From contig NZ_CP118955.1 of the NCBI RefSeq assembly GCF_029023785.1, forward strand, positions 804,501 to 868,500: DNA of 64,000 bases. Direction: 5' to 3'. Positions 36,836-44,786 of the stretch are shown one piece after another (the first letter of the stretch is position 1; every line of letters begins with the position of its first letter). Position numbers and translations under genes: made by a program. The notes under the pieces are model-generated. The model was not told where the DNA came from. It worked only from the letters and a program-made list of their open reading frames with translations, and made no database searches. Origin of the DNA: Enterococcus faecium (GTDB lineage Bacteria > Bacillota > Bacilli > Lactobacillales > Enterococcaceae).

Positions 36836-36869
36836 AAGCAAAAAAACATCTTTCCGATGGAAAGATGCT
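36836..36869 (-). terminator. Terminator of dacA
   Basis: On the minus strand GCATCTTTCC and GGAAAGATG form the stem, followed by TTTTTTTG. Confidence 0.85.
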
Positions 36870-36884
36870 TTTCTTATTGTTCAA

Positions 36885-38192
36885 TTAAAACAAGTTGCCG
36901 AAAAATTCTGCGACGCGTCGCCAGCCAATCACGAACATATTCGCTTTTTCCACTGTTTTATCCGTAATGATCTCTGTTGATGGCGCATTGTTGTCTTCTA
37001 AATAACCTAATTTATCGTCTGCCAAGGTGATCGTAGCGGTACCGATTTTTGTACCTTTATCCATAGGTGCTTGGATCTCGTTGTCAGTGACTTGCTTCTT
37101 GTCAAGTGTTGGTGTGATCGTTAATTTGCCAGTATCCATATCGTTTCGTACCCATACTTTTACAGGGCTTTTAAGCACAACAGGAACTGTTGATTCTTTT
37201 CCGTCTTTTACATCAATGGTTTTTAGGCTAGGAATACTTGCGTTAGCTTTTCCGAGCTCTTTTTCTGACCAATTGTCATAGCAGTAGTCCATCAAACGGT
37301 CTGTTTCATTGAAGCGGGCACTCGGGTTTTCCGCATGGCCGTCCGCATTCAATACGACAGTGATGATCCGTTGATCGTTTTTAGTGATCGTACCAACGAA
37401 ACAAGCACCTGCAAGCTCAGTCGTACCAGTTTTTAATCCGTCCACGCCTTCCTTGTAATTAACGAATCCTGGGAGCATCCAGTTCCAGTTGACCATTTCC
37501 ACTGGTGATTGCGTATTTTCGCCAAACATTTGGGTCGTAGTACTTGATACATCCAGTATTTCTGGGAAATCCAAGATCAAATGGCGGGCAACGATGGCCA
37601 CATCTTGAGCAGACATTTGATTTTCGTCGTTTTCTCCAGTGCCTTCTGGTCGGTTTTCGCCAAGATAAGAGTTATTCAGTCCTGATGCATTAACGATTGT
37701 TGCATCTTTGATTCCCCAATCTTTCAATTGTTCTTTCATTCGTTCAGTGAATTTAGCTTCGCTGCCAGAGATTTTTTCTGCCAAGGCCACCATTGAAGCA
37801 TTGGCTGACTGGATGATTGCAGAGTCGAATAATTCTTTGACAGTGTAGGTGTTTTCTTTATGCAAAGGAACATTCGATAAATCTGGGGTGATACTCAAAT
37901 TTTCTGCATAATCTGAAATCGAAACTTTATCATCCCATGACAGTTTTCCTTCTTTTACTTGATCAAGAACGATGTAAAGACCGATGATTTTTGTGATTGA
38001 AGCGATCCCCATGGTTTTTTCTCCATCTTGATCATAAAGAATCTTACCGCTTTGCGCATCTACAGCAAAAGCTGCTTTTGCATTTACTTTGAACGTATCT
38101 TCAGCTTGCACAGCAACAGCTGGTAGAAAAGAAGCAAGGCAAAGAATGAGACTAGCCAATAATAGGACTAGACGTGTTTTTTTTATGGACAT
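36885..38192 (-). CDS. dacA: D-alanyl-D-alanine carboxypeptidase (PBP5/DacA family)
   Basis: Low-molecular-mass penicillin-binding protein of 435 residues. A signal peptide ends near VQA (residue 30). The three active-site motifs are S65-I-T-K68, S129-A-N131 and K254-T-G256. A C-terminal beta domain (PBP5_C) and an amphipathic tail for membrane attachment follow. It trims the terminal D-Ala of stem peptides and so limits cross-linking. An AAGGAGAT ribosome site precedes the ATG. Confidence 0.94.
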   Translation of the reverse strand: MSIKKTRLVLLLASLILCLASFLPAVAVQAEDTFKVNAKAAFAVDAQSGKILYDQDGEKTMGIASITKIIGLYIVLDQVKEGKLSWDDKVSISDYAENLSITPDLSNVPLHKENTYTVKELFDSAIIQSANASMVALAEKISGSEAKFTERMKEQLKDWGIKDATIVNASGLNNSYLGENRPEGTGENDENQMSAQDVAIVARHLILDFPEILDVSSTTTQMFGENTQSPVEMVNWNWMLPGFVNYKEGVDGLKTGTTELAGACFVGTITKNDQRIITVVLNADGHAENPSARFNETDRLMDYCYDNWSEKELGKANASIPSLKTIDVKDGKESTVPVVLKSPVKVWVRNDMDTGKLTITPTLDKKQVTDNEIQAPMDKGTKIGTATITLADDKLGYLEDNNAPSTEIITDKTVEKANMFVIGWRRVAEFFGNLF

Positions 38193-38210
38193 ATCCGATC
38201 TCCTTGTAAT

Positions 38211-38232
38211 TAATTTGTTTCGCTACAAATTA
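38211..38232. promoter_or_regulatory. Operator-like dyad over the dacA transcription start
   Basis: TAATTTGT and ACAAATTA form a perfect 8-bp inverted repeat with a 6-base spacer. It covers the predicted +1 of dacA (about 38228). Confidence 0.45.
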
Positions 38233-38234
38233 AA

Positions 38235-38263
38235 ATTTTATCAGAGAGGGGAGAGAGTTTCAA
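38235..38263 (-). promoter_or_regulatory. Promoter of dacA
   Basis: On the minus strand TTGAAA (38263-38258), a 17-base spacer and TAAAAT (38240-38235). Confidence 0.7.
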
Positions 38264-38307
38264 TGTTTCTGAAAAAACTTTAGGATAAGAACGCACGTTA
38301 TGGAAGG

Positions 38308-38430
38308 TTAGCGGTCGTTTTTACGTACTTTTACAGGAATAGGCTGTGTTTCCGCATCTAATAAGCGGGAAGCGCTGAAAGCAAATAAACTGATAATACT
38401 TAATAAACTGAAAATCATAATCAAATGCAT
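38308..38430 (-). CDS. Predicted 40-residue membrane peptide
   Basis: Small gene upstream of dacA on the same strand. It encodes one hydrophobic N-terminal segment (MHLIMIFSLLSIISLFAFSA) and a short polar basic tail ending VRKNDR. The AGAGGTGG ribosome site at a proper distance from the ATG supports translation. I recognise no family. It may be a membrane regulator or a small transmembrane protein; a chance open frame cannot be excluded. Confidence 0.6.
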   Translation of the reverse strand: MHLIMIFSLLSIISLFAFSASRLLDAETQPIPVKVRKNDR

Positions 38431-38662
38431 AAGATCCACCTCTTTTATTCTTTTTCTTAGTTTATCAGCATTTCATGAAGAATAGTTGAAGACTGGGGCT
38501 AAATAATTGAGGAAATTATGAAGATAACTTAAAAAAATAGCTAAATTTAAAACCGTAGAAACCGTTTTATTTTTTTAGATACGTTTTATTGTATGGAAAA
38601 ATAGTGTTGTGGTAGACTTTAGATAGAAACAAAGGAATGATTTTTTTAGGAGGGGTACGTTT

Positions 38663-39781
38663 ATGGCAAAAAAGGATAAAGAATTATTGTCACAATTGAC
38701 TTCAGAAGGCGCTAAAGGACCATTCGTCACGATCATGCTGAATACGCATGTCGCCCATCAAGATGTGGAAAAAGATCAGATCAAATTCAAAAATTTTGCG
38801 AAAGAAGCAAAGAAACGTTTTGAGAAAAAATATTCCGAACATGACTGGTCCCCGTTCCAAGAAAAAATTGAAAATTTGTTAGGAGATCCTTCGTTTTGGC
38901 GTAGTGCAACTACGAGTGTAGCGGTCATTATAACTGCTGACCAAACCTATATCCATCGTTTGAGTATCCCGGTAGACGATCAATACTATGTAAGTGATCT
39001 TCCTTATTTACTGGCTATTATCAAAAATGGGCAGTTCAACTATTCTTATTATTTATTGGGATTGAACCGCGACTCCATGAAATTGTATGAAGTCAGCAAC
39101 AAACAAGTAAAAGAAGTATCTCTACCAGAAGGGGCACCGGTTGATGTCGTTACTGCATTGGGATCTGAACTGACAGGTGGCGGTTTGAACTTCTCTTCTA
39201 ATGGAGGAGGCGGAGCCCGAGATGGAGTAACTTTCCATGGCGTAAATCCAAAAGATGAAGAAGTAGAGATCGATTGGGTCAACTATTACCAAGCAGTTGA
39301 TACGTACTTGAAGGATTCTTTCGAAAATCCAGAACAATGGCCGATTTATTTATTCGCTCTACCAGAAAATCAGACGATGTTCAAAAAAATTGCTAAAAAT
39401 CCCTATTATTGTGCAGACGTTGCGATTTCTGCTTCTCCTGCGCAGCTATCCTTTAGAGATATCGAAGAAGGGGCGAAGAAGCTGTCAAGTGAACTCGCAG
39501 CTCAAGAATCAAAAGAATACAATAAACTCTTAGATAAGAAATTCATCGATCAGTTAGTTGATATCGTTCCAGCTGCGAAAGAAGGAAAAGTGTCGCATCT
39601 ATTTATCGCTACGTCAAACTTAGCTGATGGTTTCGGTGAAGATCCTGAAACAGAATATGATCGGCGTCAAGTGTTGAATGCATTAGCAGATGATGTGATC
39701 ATTAATGGCGGGAAAGTGTTTATTTTGGATCAAAAAGATGCGCCAGATGAAAAGAGTCTGACAGCGATTCTTCGTTATTAA
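38663..39781 (+). CDS. baeRF-like protein (bacterial eRF1-related)
   Basis: Soluble protein of 372 residues that resembles the bacterial archaeo-eukaryotic release-factor-like families. The N-terminal region is KGPFVTIMLNTHVAHQDVEK, the middle contains LLGLNRDSMKLYEV, and the C-terminal block is KEGKVSHLFIATSNLADGFG. These families are proposed to act on ribosomes or to counter ribosome-targeting factors; no reaction is established. Strong AGGAGGGG ribosome site and monocistronic context. It is followed three bases later by a repeat array. Confidence 0.7.
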   Translation: MAKKDKELLSQLTSEGAKGPFVTIMLNTHVAHQDVEKDQIKFKNFAKEAKKRFEKKYSEHDWSPFQEKIENLLGDPSFWRSATTSVAVIITADQTYIHRLSIPVDDQYYVSDLPYLLAIIKNGQFNYSYYLLGLNRDSMKLYEVSNKQVKEVSLPEGAPVDVVTALGSELTGGGLNFSSNGGGGARDGVTFHGVNPKDEEVEIDWVNYYQAVDTYLKDSFENPEQWPIYLFALPENQTMFKKIAKNPYYCADVAISASPAQLSFRDIEEGAKKLSSELAAQESKEYNKLLDKKFIDQLVDIVPAAKEGKVSHLFIATSNLADGFGEDPETEYDRRQVLNALADDVIINGGKVFILDQKDAPDEKSLTAILRY

Positions 39782-39784
39782 AAG

Positions 39785-39896
39785 AGGTTGTGAAATCAGT
39801 GTTTTGACCTGAGTATTAGAGAAACAAACGGAAAAATAGTTTCACATATTTTGCCGTTTGTTGAGCTAATACCGAAGGTCAGCTGATTAAACACCG
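39785..39896 (+). repeat. Terminator-associated repeat, subfamily C (array II, unit 1)
   Basis: Begins GAGGTTGTGA three bases after the baeRF-like stop and ends AACACCG. Pairing arms: AATCAG/CTGATT, TGACCT/AGGTCA, GTATTAG/CTAATAC, and the inner AACAAACGG/CCGTTTGTT. Confidence 0.92.
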
Positions 39897-39903
39897 TGTA
39901 TGA

Positions 39904-40016
39904 GAGGTTGTGAAAAAGCTGTTCTGCATCAAGTAATAAGAACAGCAAGCAAAAATAGCTCTTCATATTTTTTGTTTGGTGGGCTTATTACCGCAGATGC
40001 AAGCTTTTGAACACCG
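39904..40016 (+). repeat. Terminator-associated repeat, subfamily B (array II, unit 2)
   Basis: Arms: AAAAGCT/AGCTTTT, TGCATC/GATGCA, GTAATAAG/CTTATTAC. Same head GAGGTTGTGA and tail GAACACCG as the neighbours. Confidence 0.92.
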
Positions 40017-40025
40017 TTTAAGGAA

Positions 40026-40140
40026 GAGGTTGTGACAGAAGTGGTCAGCTTCAAGAAATAAGAAGAGATTGACAAAAATTATTTCTCAAATTTTTGTGAA
40101 ATTTCGGCTTATTTCCGAAGAAGCTACTTCTGGAACACCG
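40026..40140 (+). repeat. Terminator-associated repeat, subfamily A (array II, unit 3)
   Basis: Arms: CAGAAGT/ACTTCTG, AGCTTC/GAAGCT, GAAATAAG/CTTATTTC. Followed by a TTTA linker and the terminator. Confidence 0.92.
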
Positions 40141-40143
40141 TTT

Positions 40144-40180
40144 AAAAAAGAGGTTGTGACGTGGTCACGACCTCTTTTTG
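40144..40180 (+). terminator. Terminator closing repeat array II
   Basis: AAAAAAGAGGTTGTGAC and GTCACGACCTCTTTTT. Its 5' arm is the same GAGGTTGTGAC that heads every repeat unit. Confidence 0.9.
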
Positions 40181-40283
40181 ACGATTATGATACAAAAAAC
40201 ATCATTTATGAACAAAATGTGAATAACGGGCGTTCTTGAGATATGATTTTAATTGGGAAAAACTTATCGATAAGGAGGTCTTT

Positions 40284-40604
40284 ATGAAAAAAAGACTGTT
40301 ATGGTGTTTGCTGTTTCTATCCCTAAGTTTAACAAGTCAGCCAGTTTTTGCTGAAGAAACACAGCGGTCTCCTATTACAGGCACACGTCTGTACAAAAAT
40401 GTTTATGTACAGACAACAGATCTTGATTCTGCGATTCCTGAAACAGAAGAACGGTCTTTGCAGCCAAGATTTGGTTACTTTTGGTACTGTCCGACCTGTG
40501 ATTATGAAAGTTGCTGGCATTTCTTACATTCTACAGCTGCAGCTTTTGCTTTTACTCATACTCAGAAATATGATGGACATCATCCTGTTATTTATGAGGT
40601 ATAG
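40284..40604 (+). CDS. Small secreted protein of unknown function
   Basis: Protein of 106 residues from the ATG at 40284, eight bases after AAGGAGG. A clear signal peptide (MKKRLLWCLLFLSLSLTS, cleavage likely after VFA) leaves a mature part of about 83 residues. This has three Cys in WYCPTCDYESCWHF and a His-rich end (THTQKYDGHHP). I recognise no family. It forms a pair with the 54-residue membrane peptide two bases downstream. A TATGAT box near 40240 could be its -10. Confidence 0.72.
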   Translation: MKKRLLWCLLFLSLSLTSQPVFAEETQRSPITGTRLYKNVYVQTTDLDSAIPETEERSLQPRFGYFWYCPTCDYESCWHFLHSTAAAFAFTHTQKYDGHHPVIYEV

Positions 40605-40606
40605 AT

Positions 40607-40771
40607 ATGAGCAAAAAAGAAAAACTAATCTCGTTGATCGTATTGGTTTGCCTTGTTCTTCTGGTAACTGTCATAGGCTATCAGAAATACCATGAGAACA
40701 TCAGACCTACTAAAGAATCTTCCCCAGCCTCGACCGTTGAAACAGAACCGATAAGTAGTCAGAAAGAATAA
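40607..40771 (+). CDS. Predicted 54-residue single-pass membrane peptide
   Basis: Starts two bases after the stop of the secreted protein. It begins MSKKEKLISLIVLVCLVLLV, giving one membrane helix, and continues with an acidic serine/proline-rich tail ending PISSQKE. The ribosome site is poor, so translation is probably coupled to the gene before it. No family recognised. Confidence 0.6.
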   Translation: MSKKEKLISLIVLVCLVLLVTVIGYQKYHENIRPTKESSPASTVETEPISSQKE

Positions 40772-40929
40772 TTTTTTTAGTTTAAAAAAGAACATCAGAG
40801 CAAAAAAACACCAACTGAACAATATGTCGTTTATTTTAAAAAAAGTTCGGTTTTTCGCTTTATGTAATCGCTGAGAAAACTTTTTTTAATAAAAAAAGTC
40901 GAAAAACTCTAGCTTTTTTGTAAACGGTA

Positions 40930-40938
40930 TGATATACT
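40930..40938 (+). promoter_or_regulatory. Extended -10 promoter of the cold-shock gene
   Basis: TGATATACT is an extended -10; the -35 is weak. The predicted start near 40945 leaves a 5' untranslated region of about 110 bases, the length typical of cold-shock mRNAs. Confidence 0.55.
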
Positions 40939-41055
40939 AGAGGAGTAGTTTTTGTTCGGTAATCTGTGGTAGCTTGTTTCAAATAAACATCTTCCAGATA
41001 TACACCATTCAAGTAATTGCAAAATATGTGTTGATACACAAGGAGGATTTTTATT

Positions 41056-41256
41056 ATGGAAACAGGTACAGTAAAATGGTTTAACTCAGAAAAAGGATTT
41101 GGATTCATCACTGCAGAAAACGGAAACGATGTATTCGTTCATTTCTCAGCTATCCAAGGCGACGGATTCAAAACTTTAGAAGAAGGCCAAGCAGTAACTT
41201 TCGATGTTGAAGAAGGCCAACGCGGACCTCAAGCAACAAACGTTACTAAAGCTTAA
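41056..41256 (+). CDS. csp: Cold-shock protein, CspA family
   Basis: RNA/DNA-binding OB-fold protein of 66 residues. RNP1 is KGFGFIT and RNP2 is VFVHFSA. It starts [18 protein letters not shown], the typical opening. An AAGGAGGA ribosome site and a long untranslated leader precede it. It acts as an RNA chaperone. Monocistronic, ended by a strong terminator. Confidence 0.97.
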   Translation: METGTVKWFNSEKGFGFITAENGNDVFVHFSAIQGDGFKTLEEGQAVTFDVEEGQRGPQATNVTKA

Positions 41257-41276
41257 TTAACCTATACTAAAAAATA

Positions 41277-41310
41277 AACGCCCAGACATTTGCGTGTCTG
41301 GGCGTTTTTG
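41277..41310 (+). terminator. Terminator of csp
   Basis: AACGCCCAGACA (41277-41288) with TGTCTGGGCGTT (41295-41306) and a T run. Confidence 0.92.
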
Positions 41311-41402
41311 TCTATTTTCTTTAAAAAGCGATGAGAGTATTTTTCTGCACTTTGTAGTATAATTTCAAAAGAACATTAGAGGCAGGAGAAGAGGAAGATA
41401 TT

Positions 41403-44192
41403 TTGAAACCAAGAACTTATGCAGTCGTTGATATCGAAACGACTGGGACGAATCCAAAAGAAGATCGGATCATCCAATTTGGCTGCGTCATGATTGAATC
41501 AGGTCGGATCACTTCACGTTTTTCGATCGATATTCATCCAGGGCGGAAGATTTCAAAACAAATCCAGCATTTAACAGGGATCACGAATCAACGCGTCCAA
41601 AAAGCGCCTTATTTCGAAGATGTCGCCCAAACGATTTACAATCTTTTGGCAGACACCATATTTGTCGCGCATAATATTTATTTTGATTATAATTTTTTGA
41701 ACCATGAACTCATGCGATGCGGACTTCCTAGTTTGAAGATACCAGGCATCGATACAGTAGAACTTGCACAAATTTTCTTGCCGACGGAACCAAGCTTTCG
41801 CTTAGCTGATTTGTCAGAAAGCCTTGGATTTATTCATGAGAATCCTCATCAGGCAGATAGTGATGCCGAAGTGACAGGTCAACTTCTTTTGCTGATCGAA
41901 GAACGGATGAGAAAATTGCCAATCATCACGTTAGAGCAGATTGCGCGATTAAGTAGACACACAGGTATGGATACGAGTCGTTTCATTTATCATGTGATTG
42001 AAGAAATGAAAGAAAAACCAGAGCCACTTGATCCCTCGTTAGAAATCGTCGATGGGCTAGCTTTACAGAAAAAAGAAGTGGAACTATTCACATCCGTCCA
42101 TTATGGCGAGCGGACATATCCAAGAAAAAAACAAGCAAAAGAAAAAATGTTTGGTAAAACACTGATGTATCGAAAAGAACAGAACAGACTGATGAATGCG
42201 GTCTACGACCATTTCACAAAAGATGAATCAAAAGATTTGATGATCGAAGCAGCTACAGGAATGGGTAAAACAATCGGTTATCTGCTACCATTGAGTTATT
42301 TGGCTACACCTGAAAAACCCGCTGTCATCAGTACCGTTTCGCTAGTTTTGCAGCAGCAGATCATAGAAAAAGACATTCCATTGCTGAATCAATTGCTAGA
42401 TCAGCCCATACAACCTGTAATTATCAAAAGCTATCGCCACTATATCGACCTGCAACGATTTAAAGGAACACTTGTGGAACCGCCAGAACAAAAACAATAT
42501 GCTTTGTATCAAATGGCGGTCTTAGTTTGGCTGACGCAAACGAAGACCGGTGATTTGGATGAATTACATTTAACAAATTTGAACCATTCATTCTTTGCAG
42601 ATATCGCGCACAGAGGTATTGGATTTTTAGCAAGAAATCAGTCATTTTACGAACAAGACTTTGTTCGTTTCTTGCAAAAGAAAATCAGGCAAAGTAATTT
42701 TTTGATTGTCAATCATGCGTTTTTAGTACAAGAAACACAGCGAAAAGAACCATTGCTTCCAGCTAGTCCATTTTTGTTGATCGATGAAGTACATCATTTG
42801 CCGGAAATCGCTGAAAAAGTAAATGACAAACGATTAAGTATTAACTATTTCCATAAACAAATCCAGCAATTAGAAGAACCAAATCAGCTGTTTGACCGAA
42901 TACAAAGCTATTTACCGAAAGAACATGAAGCCTTACGCTGGTTATCGATTTATCGAGAAGAACTTTCTGCGCTATGCGAAGCACAGATTTGTATGGCAGA
43001 AGGATTAATGAGTTTAGTGAGCGGCAAGCAACCCAACGGACAGTATCCAGAAGAAGTCATGATGACAAAAGAGATGTTGGATCAGCTGCCACTGGAATCT
43101 GGGACAGCCATTGATCACCTGCAGCTTTTTTATCAGGAGATCCAGCAGCTACAGTCACAAATGCGTCTGACTTTTGAGATTATCCAAGAAAGCTGGACAA
43201 ACCAGATGCGGATCGATTTAGCAAGTTTATATAGCCTATTTGATCAATTAGACAAGCAGTACTTGCTGATGGATCAATGGCTGGAAGACTGGCGAGATCA
43301 TTTGATCCATTGGTTCGTTCCTGGGAACACAGCGCAGCAGATGATTTTTCATCTCCATGATTTTCAAGCGGCTATGTTGCCGTCGACTGTTTGGTATCCT
43401 CGATATGATCGTATTCTTTATATTGGAGGAACGCTGAAGATCGGCCCTAATCGACACTATCTCTCTAAGAGGCTTGGCATTGAAGCAGCACCTCTTAAAG
43501 TGATTGCCTCTCCTTATGATTATGAGAAACAGGCAAGGATCTATGTGCCAAAAGAGGCACCTGCCGTCCATCAAGTCAGCAATCAAGCATATATCGATTA
43601 TTTAGAGACAGCACTTACAGGTCTGATCGAACAAGAAGATCGGCCAATACTTGTGTTATTCACTTCTCATGATGTTTTGCAGAAGGTCTATCAGAAAATG
43701 CATCTGTCTATGCTAGAAAAAGGACGAGAAATACTAGCTCAAGGGTTTGGCGGAAGCCGGGAGAAGCTTTTGAAACGCTTCATTTTGTCAGAAAAAAGCG
43801 TATTGTTTGGCGCTGACAGTTTTTGGGAAGGTGTAGATTTGCCTGGAGATGCTTTGCAGATCGTTGTAGTCACACGTTTACCCTTCGATAATCCGCTTCG
43901 CCCGATGGTCAAAGCTAGGAACGCTTATTTAGAATCAGAAGGGATCAATCCTTTTTACCAGGAATCCGTACCTAAAGCAACTTTGAAGTTACGCCAAGCA
44001 TTAGGACGCTTGATAAGGACGGAGACAGATCGTGGCGTATTGCTTATTTTGGATCGAAGACTAGTTACTGCAAAATATGGTGCACGGATCATCCATGCAT
44101 TACCGAAAAAAGTACCGATCAAAGAGCTAGCTATGGAGGAAATCTATCAGGATATCCATGAATTCTTAAAGAAAAATGAAGAAGGAAGTTAG
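41403..44192 (+). CDS. dinG: DinG-type helicase with N-terminal DnaQ-like 3'-5' exonuclease
   Basis: Protein of 929 residues. The exonuclease domain (about 1-165) has VVDIETTGTNP, AHNIYFDYNFLNHEL and HQADSDAEVTG. The XPD/DinG helicase part has Walker A EAATGMGKT, LIDEVHH as motif II, and GADSFWEGVDLPGD plus the QALGRLIR motif VI. The iron-sulphur cysteines of E. coli DinG are not evident, as is usual for Gram-positive members. TTG start at 41403. First of the dinG-ypmB-aspB-asnS run, an order also found in B. subtilis. Confidence 0.94.
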   Translation: MKPRTYAVVDIETTGTNPKEDRIIQFGCVMIESGRITSRFSIDIHPGRKISKQIQHLTGITNQRVQKAPYFEDVAQTIYNLLADTIFVAHNIYFDYNFLNHELMRCGLPSLKIPGIDTVELAQIFLPTEPSFRLADLSESLGFIHENPHQADSDAEVTGQLLLLIEERMRKLPIITLEQIARLSRHTGMDTSRFIYHVIEEMKEKPEPLDPSLEIVDGLALQKKEVELFTSVHYGERTYPRKKQAKEKMFGKTLMYRKEQNRLMNAVYDHFTKDESKDLMIEAATGMGKTIGYLLPLSYLATPEKPAVISTVSLVLQQQIIEKDIPLLNQLLDQPIQPVIIKSYRHYIDLQRFKGTLVEPPEQKQYALYQMAVLVWLTQTKTGDLDELHLTNLNHSFFADIAHRGIGFLARNQSFYEQDFVRFLQKKIRQSNFLIVNHAFLVQETQRKEPLLPASPFLLIDEVHHLPEIAEKVNDKRLSINYFHKQIQQLEEPNQLFDRIQSYLPKEHEALRWLSIYREELSALCEAQICMAEGLMSLVSGKQPNGQYPEEVMMTKEMLDQLPLESGTAIDHLQLFYQEIQQLQSQMRLTFEIIQESWTNQMRIDLASLYSLFDQLDKQYLLMDQWLEDWRDHLIHWFVPGNTAQQMIFHLHDFQAAMLPSTVWYPRYDRILYIGGTLKIGPNRHYLSKRLGIEAAPLKVIASPYDYEKQARIYVPKEAPAVHQVSNQAYIDYLETALTGLIEQEDRPILVLFTSHDVLQKVYQKMHLSMLEKGREILAQGFGGSREKLLKRFILSEKSVLFGADSFWEGVDLPGDALQIVVVTRLPFDNPLRPMVKARNAYLESEGINPFYQESVPKATLKLRQALGRLIRTETDRGVLLILDRRLVTAKYGARIIHALPKKVPIKELAMEEIYQDIHEFLKKNEEGS

Positions 44193-44221
44193 AGGAGCTG
44201 TCTTTTTTCATAATTAAAATC

Positions 44222-44230
44222 TGCTATAAT
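44222..44230 (+). promoter_or_regulatory. Possible promoter of ypmB-aspB-asnS
   Basis: TGCTATAAT is an extended -10. The predicted start near 44237 lies too close to the ATG at 44239 to use that codon, supporting the TTG start at 44263. Confidence 0.5.
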
Positions 44231-44262
44231 GAAAAGGAATGAAGATAAAGGAGCGACGACCC

Positions 44263-44766
44263 TTGAAGAAAAAACAGACAAAGGAAAAAACGATTAATCG
44301 CGTGTTACTTGGCTTGATCGTATTTTTATTAGCGGTCATCGTGATCAGCTCGATTTTTTACTTGCGTTCCAGTCGTCCGGCGGTGCAGGCGAAGAAAGAA
44401 GCAGTAGAAATCGCAAAGAAATATGCAAATCTTGAGGAAGCCGATCATTTTTATTGGTTTACTCGAAAGAAGACATACTTTTCACTGACAGGTACAAATG
44501 ATAAAGGAAAAGAAATCGCCGTTATCATTCCTAAATCTGGTGAAAAAGTAAAAGTATTGGATCAAACAAAGGGACTGACTGAAAATGAAGCAAAACAGAC
44601 AATTGCTGCGGCCCATCCTGAAATCCAAATCGAAAAAGCTGCTTTAGGGATGTATGATGATCAGCCTGTGTGGGAAGTAGTAGGAAAAGAAACAAATGGG
44701 AAACTGAATTATTACCTGATTGGCTATGAATCTGGAGATGAAGTCAAGACAATCAAGGGAATTTAA
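44263..44766 (+). CDS. ypmB: YpmB-like protein (DUF5590/PepSY-like)
   Basis: Protein of 167 residues from TTG 44263, nine bases after AAAGGAG; an ATG at 44239 directly abuts its only possible site. One N-terminal membrane helix (VLLGLIVFLLAVIVISSIFY) is followed by an extracytoplasmic part with PepSY-like repeats (LTENEAKQTIAAAHP, WEVVGKETNGKLNYYLI). Function unknown. Its position before aspB is conserved in Firmicutes. Confidence 0.82.
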   Translation: MKKKQTKEKTINRVLLGLIVFLLAVIVISSIFYLRSSRPAVQAKKEAVEIAKKYANLEEADHFYWFTRKKTYFSLTGTNDKGKEIAVIIPKSGEKVKVLDQTKGLTENEAKQTIAAAHPEIQIEKAALGMYDDQPVWEVVGKETNGKLNYYLIGYESGDEVKTIKGI

Positions 44767-44786
44767 AAGGTAAAGGAATGAATGGG

